DNA of 64,000 nt from Caenorhabditis elegans. Lineage: Eukaryota > Nematoda > Chromadorea > Rhabditida > Rhabditidae. Both the position numbers and the translations under genes were made by a program. The stretch covers positions 1,860,001 to 1,924,000 of the forward strand of contig NC_003281.10 of assembly GCF_000002985.6 (NCBI RefSeq). Reading direction: 5' to 3'. Under the pieces are notes generated by a model. The model was not told the origin of the DNA and did no database searches. It saw only the letters and a list, made by a program, of their open reading frames with translations. Shown piece by piece: positions 54,501 through 64,000 of this stretch. Numbering within the stretch: the stretch's first letter is position 1; each line of letters opens with the position of its first letter.

Positions 54501-57500
54501 TCCCCAGAAAAATTGCTCAGAAACTGAATTTTAACTCAAGAAACCGCTAAAATGCTGAAAATTCCAGTTTCGACCCCCAACCATTGCTCAAAAACTGAAT
54601 TTTCCAGTTTTTTGCTAGTTTTCACCTGAAAATACTGCAAATTTCCATTTCAACCTCAAAAAATGGCTAAAATTTGGATTTTTCGGATTTTCAGCCATTT
54701 TTATTGCTGAAAATCGATTTTTCGTCTAAATTTTTAGTTTTTTAGACTAACAATGCTTAAAGTTGCCAAATTCTGGAATTTTGACCAATTTTGGCGAAAT
54801 TTTGTTCAAAAATTGCCAACTTTTCGCTGAAAGCAAATAAGAATCACATTTAGCAAAGTAGTACCATGGAAAAGTGGCCAGAAATTTGGAATTTCCCCCC
54901 AAAAATCGATATTTCGGTGACTTTTGTGCCTCTACTCGTATTGATTGCAGTGAAAACTGTATTTATTCACATTTTAGTCTTAAATTGGCTGAAAATATGA
55001 ATAAATACAGTATTTCTGCCAACAATTTGACAAAAGAGCACATTTGTCACTCGGAGATGCGGAAGCTATGCCCAAATTTTCATTTTTTTTTTTTCATAAA
55101 ACTTGTGATTTTTCACTAATTTTTCAAGATTTCATGTCCAAATTTTCATTTGAACTAATTTTCGAATTTTCCGCGCGGAAAATTAAAAATTTGACGGTTT
55201 TTCTAAGATTTCAAGCTCAAAATCGAGCTCTCCGTGAAATTCTAGCTCAGAACGTCTTTTCTCAGGCTTCTAGCTCGAAATTTTGGTTTTCCGGGTTACT
55301 GTAGTCCCAGAAGTACGCAAACACTGCCGATCTTACGAAAAAGTGCAGAATTTTGTGGAAACTTCCTAGATAGGGGTGAAAAAAGCTTTTGTATTTGAAT
55401 TTTGAGCTTAAAATTCAAAAAAAAGTGGTTTTTTTTTCTGAAAAAAAAAACTGATTTTCCAGCATTCGAAACACTCGAAGAGTACTTCTCGATAAGTGCG
55501 GATTTCGAGAAGAATGAAGAGCTCCGAGCCGAAGAAGAGCAACTGGAAATTGAGATGGAGCACTGGGAACGGGAGTTGGAAGAGATGATTGACGTGATTA
55601 AACGCGAATTTTCCATTGAAAATGTACGTAGAAAACTGGAAAAAAATCTGAAAATTTGATGAAAATTCAAGATTTTCGTTGAAAATCGTGAAAAAAAAAC
55701 ATAAAAAAATTGCCCTCTCTCGTTTCAGCTAATGATGAGAATGCTGAAAAACCGTCACCTGCTCACAATGCGGCTTGTCGTCTCAGGAACCAACCAATCA
55801 TCCATTGACCGCGAGAATCTGCTCCGGAAAACCAAAAAACTACTTGAAGAGCTCAAAAACCTGAGAATCGCCGCTCAAAATCGCCTAAAAATCGATTTTG
55901 ATCGCAATGAGCGAATGCTCTATCGACTTCGAAATGCGAAACAAAAAGCGGCGAAAAGAGCCCGGAAATTGGTGAAAAACTGGAAGAAAAGTGCACAAAA
56001 CAAAAGCGGCGTGCTGAAAATCAACGGAAATCATGTGATTAACCACGACGTCGTCGTGAAAAAGTGGAAAGTTGAGCTGAAAATTGAAGGAAATGGCGAA
56101 AGTCCGAGAAAAGTTGTGAGAAAGGCGAAGGAAACGTCTGGTTATTGGGATTTTCGATGGAATTTCACGAAATTTGCATGGAAATCTGATGTTTTGAAGA
56201 GAAAACAGAGATTTGGGTTAGTAATTCGGTTAAAAAGCGGAAAAGCTCGAAAAATTACCAATTTTTCAATAAAATGTGTGGTCTTCGGTGTTTTTAGGCC
56301 GTTAAAGTGTAATTTCTGAGAGTTTTTTGAGTCATGACCGAAAAATCGATGGTTTCGGTAAGTTCTGTCTACAAGGCCTTTAAATTTAGGCTGAATGCCT
56401 ATTTTTTAGCCTAAAAAACAGTTTTTCCAATAGTTTTTATCGAATTTTAATGATTGTCTCAAAAAGGAACAATTCACATAAACTTTGGCCAAATCTCTAC
56501 TAAATCGCCAGAAAAATGGTTTAAAAACTGAACTTTTTTCTGATTTTCATCCTGAAAATCGATTTTCGCTCTTATTTTTTACACTGAACAATCATAAAAG
56601 TTGTGAATTTCTAGAATTTTGATCTATTTGGCGGGATTTGTTCAAAATTGAGAAATTTTCTCTAAAATCTCACAAACATCAAATTTAGAAACGAATCAGT
56701 GGAACATATGCCCCCAAATTTTAAATTCTCTATGAAAAATTGATAATTCGTGACTTAAAATGGTATTTTTTGCATTTTCAGTCTTAAATTGGCTGAAAAT
56801 GTGACTAAATACCGTATTTCTGCTAAAAATTTGACAATAGAGCACATTTACCACTCGGAGATGCCCGAGTTATTTTATGCTCAAATTTTCATTTTGCATC
56901 AATTTTTGTAAGATTTCATTAAAAACTGCATGATTCATCGTTTAGGAAGCACTCAGCTCGTCGAGCTATCGCTTTTGGCGTCAAAATCGAAGAAATCCAC
57001 TCGGAAACTGAGTTCGAGAAACTTCTAAGCGAATACGTCGAGTACGAAGAGTCGGACATTCAGAATCAAGTATCGATTGATCGAAAAATCGATATAATCA
57101 CGAAAATCAAGACGATCACACTGAATGATGTACGGGCGAAGGCGATCGAAATGCAGAAACAAATTGTGGAGAAGGCGGTGGATTTGATGGTTTTTAATAG
57201 TTTTTATTTTTGGCCGTGTAAAAACTGATTGGTTTCAGATAAAATCGCGATTGGACGAGGCAGCGAGAGAACATCAAGAATGGTTGCAGAGTGATGAGTG
57301 CAAGGTAAGGCGCTGTTTAAGGTGGAATGGTTGAATCAAGTCCGATCTGGCAAGTTAAGCAACATTCGAAGGGGGTTTTCAGTTGGAAATTTGGATTTTT
57401 TGCGAGATTTCCCAGTGGGAATGAGTAATGAGTCCGATCTGGCAAGTTAAGCAACATCCGATTGGGTTCTCAATCGAAAATTTGAATTTTTCGTGATTTT

Positions 57501-58908
57501 CCTACTGGAAATTAGTAATAAGTCCGATCTGGCAAGTTGAGCAACGTTTTTCGGGGATTTCTTAATTGAAAATTCGAGATTTTCGTCATTTTTGTACGGG
57601 AATTCAGCGATAAGTCCGATCTTGCAAGTTAAGCAAGATCCGATTGGGTTTTCAGTCAAAAATTTGGATTTTTCGCGACTTTTTCATTGGAAATTAGTAA
57701 TATGTGCGATCTGGCAAGTTAAGCAACGTTTTTCGGGGATTTCTTAATTGAAAATTCGAGATTTTCGTCATTTTTGTACGGAAATTTATCGATAAGTCTG
57801 ATCTGGCAAGTTAAGCAAGGTCCGATTTGGTTTTCAGTCAAAAATTTGGATTTTTTCGCGACTTTCCCATTGAAGATGAGTAATAAGTCCGATCTGGCAA
57901 GTTAAGCAAGATCCGATTGGGTTTTCAGTCAAAAATTTGGATTTCCCGCGACTTTTTTATTGGAAATTAGTAATATGTGCGATCTGGCAAGTTGACCAAC
58001 ATCCGATTGGGTTTTCAGTCAAAAATTTGGATTTCCCGCGACTTTTTTATTGGAAATTAGTAATATGTGCGATCTGGCAAGTTGACCAACATCCGATTGG
58101 GTTTTCAGTCAAAAATTTGGATTTTTCGCAAGTTTCATGTGAAATAGTAAGAAGTCCGATCTGTCAAGTTAAGCAACGTTTGTTGAAATCCGATAATTAC
58201 ATCCGATCTATCATGTTTTTGGAATTTACCGCTAAAAAACAGCTTCCTCGAAAAATTTGCATCTAAAATCACGTAGCAAACTAAAAGAGCATTTAATCCC
58301 GATTTGAGTCCTAACATCACTTCTTCAACCGGATCCAAAGGATTTTCTAGAATCCTACGTGATTTTTTTCGGATTCTTCTTGGTCGAGAAATTCAAAAAA
58401 GGCAAGTGGTGTTCAGGAAGCTTTAGCAAGTTTTTCGAGCTTTTCGACTCATTTTTCGACAAAATTCGGCGTTTTCTGACGTTATTGCAACCCACGAATC
58501 CGATTTCCGAGTTATTTCCTATTCTTCTTGATATTCAGAATCAGTTTCCCTTAACGTCAGTCTCCCACGCCTCGGCTACCTGTTATCCGCTTATAATCCC
58601 AATATTTCCGCTCCGCGGAGCTTTCTGCTTCTGATAACATCATACTTCTTTTGCTCCTATACACTTTTCCGCAGCCGCGAGATTATCTTGGCACGATGCC
58701 CGGGCAAGATCACATTCTACTGGAAATGATTAAGGAGTTTCAGAAATATATAAGTTTAATCCTTAAATTCTCGAGAGAGAGAAAAAACATCCGGATTATC
58801 CTGACATTATCTGAAAATAGAAATGGGACCGTCAGAGATAAGCCAGCCAACGGGGATTTACAAGAGATGTTGCAGATTCTGAAAGAATATTTTTTGGCGT
58901 TTTTCTAG
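45967..58908 (+). CDS. uncharacterised 1142-aa charged coiled-coil protein
   Basis: Fifteen exons, all phases consistent: 45967-46011, 46060-46267, 46341-46922, 47802-47998, 48187-48321, 49285-49443, 50279-50530, 51127-51318, 52917-53123, 54173-54431, 55463-55623, 55729-56216, 56946-57189, 57239-57304, 58675-58908. The N-terminal 350 residues are very basic (KKLPKTQKKLQKSKKTAKKRR; exon 3 Arg/Lys-rich). Middle: EEQEIELERRRLEEEERD coiled coil, a Ser/Glu patch (SDSESSSEASEPP) with ITKEEPTD, a sumoylation-like sequence, and SPPSPPPKKGILLKK. Then IRSGRSRYNEKIRRLNHF, long Glu/Lys helices (EEEQLEIEMEHWERELEEM) and a C-terminal DIITKIKTITLNDVRAKAI. No enzymatic motif or named domain is recognised. 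A nuclear or cytoskeletal scaffold is possible. The last intron contains the 5S-like array. In exon 3 two frames are open; the one chosen keeps phase across the GTACGA donor. Confidence 0.78.
48430..49284 (+). repeat. intron 5 of the 1142-aa gene: diffuse tandem repeats
   Basis: AACCAAAAAAGTCACATTTT followed by TCTACCTGAAAAT recurs at about 48500, 48690, 48850 and 49125, embedded in A/T-run sequence with TTTTTCAC(C/T)TGAAAA phrases. Confidence 0.7.
48548..48579 (+). repeat. C32 homopolymer
   Basis: Thirty-two uninterrupted Cs (G32 on the minus strand) followed by AG, in the middle of an intron. This makes CCCCAG, a pseudo-acceptor. Tracts this long are typical targets of dog-1 dependent deletion in C. 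elegans. Confidence 0.95.
49500..50270 (+). repeat. intron 6 of the 1142-aa gene: about 240-bp tandem duplication
   Basis: The segment TTTTTGGCCGGAAAAATCC then AAAATTTCTCTGTTTTTTCC occurs near 49722 and 49972, with the same order of flanking phrases, indicating tandem duplication within A/T-run sequence. Confidence 0.7.
51475..52760 (+). repeat. Family B repeats in intron 8 of the 1142-aa gene
   Basis: Five copies: cores near 51520, 51810 and 52105 read AAAAGTACGCAAACAC and those near 52420 and 52730 are inverted (GTGTTTGCGTACTTTTG). Opposed copies could pair into a long hairpin in the transcript. Confidence 0.78.
53190..54120 (+). repeat. short inverted CTACAGTAACCC/GGGTTACTGTAG repeats
   Basis: Intron 9 of the 1142-aa gene. 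At least eight occurrences in both orientations, each next to CCAAACTACAG or TGGAAAGTACGCAATTTTT. Adjacent pairs at 53470-53550, 53630-53660 and 53800-53880 are able to form hairpins. Confidence 0.72.
54895..55110 (+). repeat. Family A element, sense
   Basis: In intron 10 of the 1142-aa gene. Has CATTTTAGTCTTAAATTGGC with one arm base changed (GAAAATATGAATAAATAC). Confidence 0.78.
56740..56900 (+). repeat. Family A element, sense, most diverged
   Basis: In intron 12 of the 1142-aa gene. The tail reads ATAGAGCACATTTACCACTC then GAGATGCCCGAGTTATTTTATGC, so the GGAAGCTATGCCC end is altered. Confidence 0.72.
57336..58185 (+). repeat. tandem satellite carrying a 5S rRNA-like core
   Basis: Ten units in the last intron of the 1142-aa gene. 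The G of GATCTGGCAAGTT falls at about 57344, 57436, 57526, 57618, 57708, 57800, 57891, 57981, 58071 and 58158, a period of 87-92 bp. The conserved core AAGTCCGATCTGGCAAGTTA plus AGCAAC matches an internal stretch of nematode 5S rRNA (near positions 35-65), recalled from memory. Between cores the sequence is unrelated to 5S and alternates between two types (ATCCGATTGGGTTTTCAGTC and GTTTTTCGGGGATTTCTTAA). It is not a functional 5S gene. Confidence 0.88.
58190..58674 (+). other. end of last intron, 1142-aa gene
   Basis: Non-repetitive sequence between the 5S-like array and exon 15. It contains a 91-codon open frame at 58359-58634 with no splice or family support, and GCTCCGCGGAGC, a 12-base palindrome, at about 58610. 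Confidence 0.4.
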
Positions 58909-59876
58909 GGGTTTTTTTTGACTTAGAACGTAGATCGCGGGCGAAAATTGGGAAAATGGAATTTTCAGAATTTTCAACTAGAAAATTGGCAAAAACGGTT
59001 TTTAATTATGTGATCAGCTATGTAGCAGCCTGAGAAATCAGATTTACCTGATTTTTTAAGGTCGACATCGGCTGAGATCTACGAGAAATCTCCCACAATT
59101 TCGCCTGAAAATTCATATCGCGAGCTCTAAAACTTCATTTCCTCCAAAATGTGCTCCGACTTGCTCTAAAGTCTTCCACAGGCTTCAAGAGCACGTTTTC
59201 TGTGTGAATCAGTGTGAAATTCACTCGAACTGATCTGGAAATTGGTATTTTTCGCGAGAAAATTCTATGCGAGGCTCAATATTCTGAAATTTGCATTAAA
59301 AAATATGCTTTTTCAAGAAATTGAACCACATAGCTCTCGAGCTTCATTTTTTAAGAGCCCTGCTCCTTCCGTCTCAGCTTAAAATGCTTCTGAAAAATGA
59401 TTCTGAAGATTCATAGCAGGGATGAGTTTTGCTCTTCTGCGAGCAACACCAGCAAACACATTACTGAAACTCTTTGCATCGCCCCTTCCTCCTGCCTTAT
59501 CCGTATGCTCCGTTGATGCGCTGACCGAGGATAATTCCCTTTTTTTTTGCGCCTCACTGCTCTTTTTTTTTCATCATCATCATCATCGTCGTCGTCGTGC
59601 TCCTCATCTTGCCTTCTGTCCCCCACCCCGTCAACAAGACGGAAAAGAAGAAGAAGAAAAAGTTTCAAAGTACACGAGAAGAAGAAACACACACAGAAGA
59701 ATGTGTACGTCGCTGCTTCTGCTGCTGAAATAAAAAATAAAATATTGCCCCATAGCTGAAAAGGGTCTAATTATATATTGAAAGAAGTGAAGATTTATCC
59801 GTTTTTCTTATTTTCCCGGCGGCTCCACATTCCTCTCTGCTCTGAAACTGATATTCTGCTATATAGAAACGACGTC
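58909..59876 (+). promoter_or_regulatory. intergenic / presumptive promoter
   Basis: Base composition changes here: A/T-run phasing and dispersed repeats stop. 59440-59700 contains pyrimidine-rich stretches, CATCATCATCATCGTCGTCGTCGTG at about 59572 and AAGAAGAAGAAGAAAAAG at about 59646. 59800-59870 holds TTTTCCCGGCGGCTCCACATT and CTATATAGAAACG just before an ATG, which would suit a core promoter and short leader. Confidence 0.5.
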
Positions 59877-59900
59877 ATGGATTTCAACGCTCAAGCCTAT
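59877..59900 (+). CDS. possible first coding exon of a gene running past the window
   Basis: ATG GAT TTC AAC GCT CAA GCC TAT (MDFNAQAY), then a consensus donor GTGAGTTTT. It sits downstream of TATATAGAAACGACGTC. No second exon was identified in the remaining 4.1 kb, so the call rests only on the start context, the donor and the promoter-like surroundings. Confidence 0.3.
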
Positions 59901-61491
59901 GTGAGTTTTCTATGTGAGAGTTCTACGTGATAAACTTTAAGTAATCCTCTGGATCTTCCCGAGCTTAGAGCATCATGAGCACGGATTTATGCAAGGAGTT
60001 AGCGATTTTTGATCTGAAAATGCGAATTTGCACAGAAGAAGTTAGAGTTGGCATGCTTCCTGAGCCTGTAGTGCTCTTTTCGAGTTTTGTCATCCCAAAA
60101 GTATCCTAACTGACTTGAAAGTCCGCAAATTCGCGTTTAACGAATAAATTCCCGTCTCGGAAGCTTCCAACCTAAAGTTTTGACGATTGTGAGCGATTTT
60201 TTAACTTTGAAGCTTCGTCTCCTGGTAATCTGGAAATTAGTTCACTTTGTAAGCGTTTTTGCAGTTATCCGTTTAGAAATTCTCTCCAAGGACCGAACAT
60301 GCATTTAACATCCTGTAAAACAGCGAGGTTTCCTATTTCGGTGTTATTTAGTACTTAAAGTCATTCTTCCGACCGTGAAATTTCGGTCCAAGACCGAACT
60401 TTCACGATTTTGGAAAAATAATAACTGTTCTTCCAGCTCAAATCTTTAAAGTTTTGTAGTTTCTGAAGAAGAGTGACCCTTGAAGTGTCTCAGAAGCTTA
60501 TCCTTCAAGAATTCTGGAAATTTCGGCAGATTCTACAAGTCTAATCATTGATCTACGCTTTTCACCGCTAAAGTTGACTTTCATAGGCGGTGGAGCTATA
60601 AAATTTCACCTCCAGAAGCCGAAAGTCGTTGCGAACTCCTGTAAATCAGGTGTTTTAAAGTATGGACCAGGGATGTGCTGCAAACGAATTTTTTCCGGCA
60701 AGCCGGAATTGGAAATTTTTCAGTTAATTGGCAATTTGCCGAAAATGAATATTTCCGGTAAATCGAAAAACCGGCAATTTGTCTAAAATAAGTTTGCCGA
60801 ACGGCCCACCCCTGGCAGGAATTCCGATATTGTGACTTCTATCTTTTATTTGGAGCTCGCCAGTGGCCTGCACATTGTTCTACTTTAAAAAAAAGCTTCA
60901 AATTGAATTTAATAGGTTTCCGAACTACGTCAATTGACTTTTGCGCAATAAAAAGTTGTGCTTCTGCATTCGAAAATAGAAATCGAAATTTATAGAAATT
61001 TCCGCCCTCTCTCCAGAGGCCGAAAATCACTACGTTGTCCTCCTCCTCCTGCCGCTGTTTCCTGTCTCGCCCCTCTGCTCTTTCCCTCACTCACCACAAA
61101 CACGCTCGTTTCTAGTTTTCTGCTCACCCCCTTCTGGTTCAATAATGCAAAGTTCACAAGAACACAAACATTTGCCCCGGGCTGATGTCTCTGGCCGTCT
61201 GGTCTCTTGCCTGGTGGTGCGCAAATATATATATATATTTGCCCGGCCGTCTCTTTTTAGTCTCCTCGCCTTCTTCTTCTTCTTCTTCTTCTTCCTCCTC
61301 GTTTTCTTTGAGACGACGGCCAGAGATACGGAGAGCGTGCAGAGAGCAGCAGAAAAAGATAGACGGGCGGCACAACAGTGGTCTCTTGTGGGAGAGACGC
61401 TGTTGCTGACTGTGGATGTGGTGCACTCGCGCACCCACCACTTATACCGGCGTGCTCTCTAGCCGTCTCTCTGGAATAATTGGCTCACTTG

Positions 61492-61514
61492 GCCGATTCG
61501 TCGTGCTCTCTAAT
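61492..61514 (+). promoter_or_regulatory. GCCGATTCGTCGTG motif, copy 1
   Basis: A 23-base block, GCCGATTCGTCGTG then CTCTCTAAT, recurring at 63668-63690 with one mismatch. It is preceded here by GCCGTCTCTCTGG. Function unknown. Confidence 0.5.
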
Positions 61515-63667
61515 TCTCGCGCATCTTTTTTTTCTCGTTTTGCGCGCAAAGCGAAAACGTCTATGGGAAGAAGAAGGAGAAGATGAAGACAAAATTGGAA
61601 TGAGATAGAGAGAGAGAGAGAATGAGAATGAGAAATTCGATTTTCTCCGCCTCCTGTCAAATTGAATTTATAAAGAAGCGGATGGGTTCGACGAGATGAG
61701 GTTTTTTTTAGTAGAGTATGCTCCAAATTGAAGTCATTTCAGCTTTGGGCTTCCAAATTGCTGAAAACCTGCAAAATCCTGAAATAGGCTTAAAATTCAA
61801 CGAGGTGTGGCAGAATCTGAAGTGTGTCAGTAATAAATTGCTGAATAAAAGTTTTTTCAGCAAAACATTTTGATTATTATGAGGAATACCCACTAAAATT
61901 GGAGTTTTCATGTGAAAAAACTTCAAATTTCAGTGAAAAAGGATCACAAAAATTGAAGTAAAATAAGTTTGACGAAATCATCAGACCTCTCTCGTGAAAA
62001 ACTTGAAATTCCGGATGTTAAGGTCCTTTTTAGTGAAACTTACGATGAAATGTGAGCCATCGAGCTCATAATGCTACGTTCAACAAGAAATAATGCGAAA
62101 ATCTGAATTATTTTGAGAAAAACTTGAAATTTCAGGGTTTTTCCACTAGAAATTGGTTGCCCGAGAAGTCATAAGTCCAACTTTCACCAGAAAACTTGGA
62201 ATTACAGACTTCAAGTGGTTATATTGAACGAATAATATTTAAAGTTCACTCAAAAGTCCAAGTTTAACGAGAAATCGGCTTAAAAGCTTGGAATTATAGA
62301 CTTCAATCGGTTATATTGAGCGAATACTATAAAAAGTTCAATTTTTGCGCTCTAACTTGAAGTTCCATTATTTGAGAACTAGAAACAGCTGAAATTAGAG
62401 TAACCTGCTTAAAACTGCAGCAATGTAAGAATAGGCAGAATTTCTATAAAAAACTCGACTTTCCTCTTGACTTATTGGTCTTTGAAGTGTTCTTGAACTT
62501 TTCTTCCATAATGCCCGTCGAATCAAATTGAATAGAGAAAATCGCATTAAGACTAATTCTCGCGCTTTCCGATCTTTTTTCTCGCTAATGAGTCAGAAGT
62601 TATTCACTAATCCGTATATGTTTTCGTAAAATCTTTCCGGGATTAATTGATTATCACTCCGGATATAGAATGTGCTCTACGAGAGACGCCCGCGTGATTC
62701 GCTTCTAATCCTTCAATTTGAAAAAGGAAACGATTTCAAAGATGTATGAGATTACATATGAATTGGAGCTGGGATATATGAATGATCAGGATTTTCCCCG
62801 TGATTTTCTGAGAAGATTAAGCTTCAAATACCAAGAAATTGATTAGCTGAACAGAATTTTCTTGCTGAAAACTCTAATGTAGGGGATTTTTGAGTACGGA
62901 GTCGTAGGGGCCTGTCAACTGAACTTTGAAGAAAATCTGAAAATCAGAAAGTGGCGGATTTGAGAAAATTTGGAGTAATTCAGTCAGACCAAATATTCCT
63001 TGAAAATTCTCAAGAAATCGTGAAAAATTATTATTTTTCACCAACATTGATTTGGCAACTCAGAAGCCTGAAGCCTAGGCTGCTGAAGCTTTGGAATCGA
63101 GTAAAAGCTTGCGCTTAGAAGCCTGACGCTTCAAGGAGTCTAGAACTGGCTAGAGGTAAGCCAAGCCAGAAGCCTGAAAACTACGACGAAAAGTCTGGGC
63201 CTGGAAACTGGAAGCTCGTACAACATCAAAAATTGCACCAAAAATTCCACGAATTCCGAGTAAATTTCCAAGTCTCCAAAACTTGCGGTCCCCCGTTTTT
63301 TTTTTTGGAAATTGCGGGGCCTTGTCAATTTTCGAGTTTCCTCTTCTCTGACTCGCGGAGCACCTTCGTCAATAATTCATGGTTTTCTTCTTCTTCTTCT
63401 TCTTTTTCGTCTCTTCTCGCGTTTTTGCATGAAGCTCCCCCACCCCCCGTACCTAATTAGATGCTGATGTTGTTGTGTGCGCCATCAGCACCTGCCAGCA
63501 GCTCTTTCCCTCCGCCGTCATCGTCACATCTTCTTCTTCTTCTTCTTCTTTTTCGTTTCGTTTCGCTTCACCCCGCCTATACCCGGGGGTCCTGTGCCGA
63601 GAAAGGCGCGCGAGCGCGCGGTCGGTCAATCTTTTGTCGTTGTCTCTGGCGGCCTCCGAGTCTCTTC

Positions 63668-63690
63668 GCCGATTCGTCGTGTTCTCTAAT
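63668..63690 (+). promoter_or_regulatory. GCCGATTCGTCGTG motif, copy 2
   Basis: Second copy, 2.18 kb downstream of the first, with TTCTCTAAT in place of CTCTCTAAT. It is preceded by TTGTCTCTGGCGGCCTCC. Both copies lie in CT-rich, CpG-containing patches. Confidence 0.5.
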
Positions 63691-64000
63691 GTACAACCTC
63701 ACTCATTTGTCTTCTGATGGATTTGATGATGCATTGTGTAACATTCGCACACAAAATGTCTGAGCGCCGCCGCTCACTTGTGCGCGCGCGCGCGCGAGCG
63801 ATCGGACAGCCGGCTGCTGCAGGACACCACGGCGAGAGGGATGAAGAGCGTGTCAGAGATGCAGACACACCCCGCCGAGAATCGGAAGTTTGAAGAAACA
63901 AGGACGTAGATCATGAACCTTAAAATCAGGGGTCATTACCTAGATCTGGAAATGTTGTGGATAAACTGAAACTGAAACCCAGTTGCTCCGCGAGGAGCTC

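Larger units (their letters stand above)
59901..64000 (+). other. repeat-poor, promoter-like region (long first intron or upstream region)
   Basis: No convincing exon. 60660-60820 is a GGCAATT-type element (GACCAGGGATGTGC...GGCCCACCCCTGGC). 61010-61440 has CT- and CTT-repeats, (AT)6 at 61228 and GTGCACTCGCGCACCCACCAC. 61595-61625 is (GA)n. 63380-63420 and 63527-63555 are CTT repeats. 63605-63625 and 63780-63800 are alternating CG/GC runs. Such GC-richer, CT-rich patches are usual at Caenorhabditis promoters and long 5' introns of developmentally regulated genes. Confidence 0.45.

Noticed and set aside
57336..58185. Cluster of functional 5S rRNA genes
   Set aside because: Only a core of about 25 of roughly 120 bases is present in each unit; no complete gene, no terminal stem and no T-run terminator at the right distance.
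57937..58266. 109-codon frame with an exact internal duplication
   Set aside because: It lies in the 5S-like satellite; the peptide repeat simply mirrors the 90-bp DNA unit.
58359..58634. 91-codon frame as an extra exon of the 1142-aa gene
   Set aside because: The phases of exons 14 and 15 already agree, and no acceptor and donor pair bounds this frame convincingly.
59422..59733. 103-codon frame with a His run (HHHHHRRRR)
   Set aside because: It arises from CAT/CGT triplet repeats in promoter-like DNA; there is no splice or family support.
61087..61462. Overlapping frames with poly-Lys, poly-Glu, poly-Phe and poly-Ser
   Set aside because: They come from one CTT repeat read in several frames on both strands.

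Overview
This is nuclear DNA from a nematode of the genus Caenorhabditis, most likely C. elegans itself. The evidence is: many short exons joined through GT...AG introns whose acceptors end in TTTTCAG or TTTCCAG; acceptor sites directly upstream of start codons, as expected for spliced-leader trans-splicing; a degenerate array of the nematode telomere hexamer TTAGGC; a satellite whose core matches a stretch of nematode 5S rRNA; and a nematode-restricted WSN-domain gene pair. The A/T-run-rich introns and high repeat load suggest an autosomal arm. Gene models were built by hand from splice sites, exon phases and similarity to known families. Exon coordinates are in each entry.

Layout. 1-234 (+): 3' end of a Tim8/DDP-1 mitochondrial small Tim chaperone. 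438-17000 (+): a complete 14-exon TTC7 gene (971 aa, PI4-kinase scaffold), about 200 bp downstream and so probably in one operon. 18373-20747 (+): Gemin2 (smi-1), the SMN-binding factor for snRNP assembly. 21207-27296 (-) and 27585-30798 (+): two head-to-head WSN-domain genes. The minus-strand one encodes a signal peptide, two RVKR-ending duplicated exons, a long ectodomain, a glycine-rich membrane helix and a basic tail, but its main exon changes frame twice. 31406-33842 (-): a 181-aa single-pass protein with a Lys-rich tail. 34102-39856 (+): a patatin-like phospholipase (348 aa) with an intact Ser/Asp dyad. 41967-45635 (-): an unrecognised 287-aa protein. 45967-58908 (+): an unrecognised 1142-aa charged, partly coiled-coil protein, divergent from the previous gene across about 330 bp. 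59877-59900: a possible first exon, followed by about 4.1 kb of promoter-like, repeat-poor sequence.

Repeats fill most introns. They include a 13-copy family found only in introns and always in the sense orientation of its host gene; a dispersed family with the core GCGTACTTTTGGCGCTAC; CTACAGTA fold-backs; ATCGATAATT minisatellites; a palindrome family that fills introns of the WSN cluster; a 10-copy, roughly 91-bp tandem array carrying a 5S rRNA-like core; an interstitial telomere array; G17 and C32 homopolymers; and a 180-bp CT microsatellite.

Functionally, the plus-strand block at the left holds housekeeping genes (mitochondrial import, plasma-membrane PI4P synthesis, snRNP assembly). The middle is a nematode-specific membrane/secreted cluster. 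The right half holds a lipid hydrolase and two probably nuclear proteins of unknown function.
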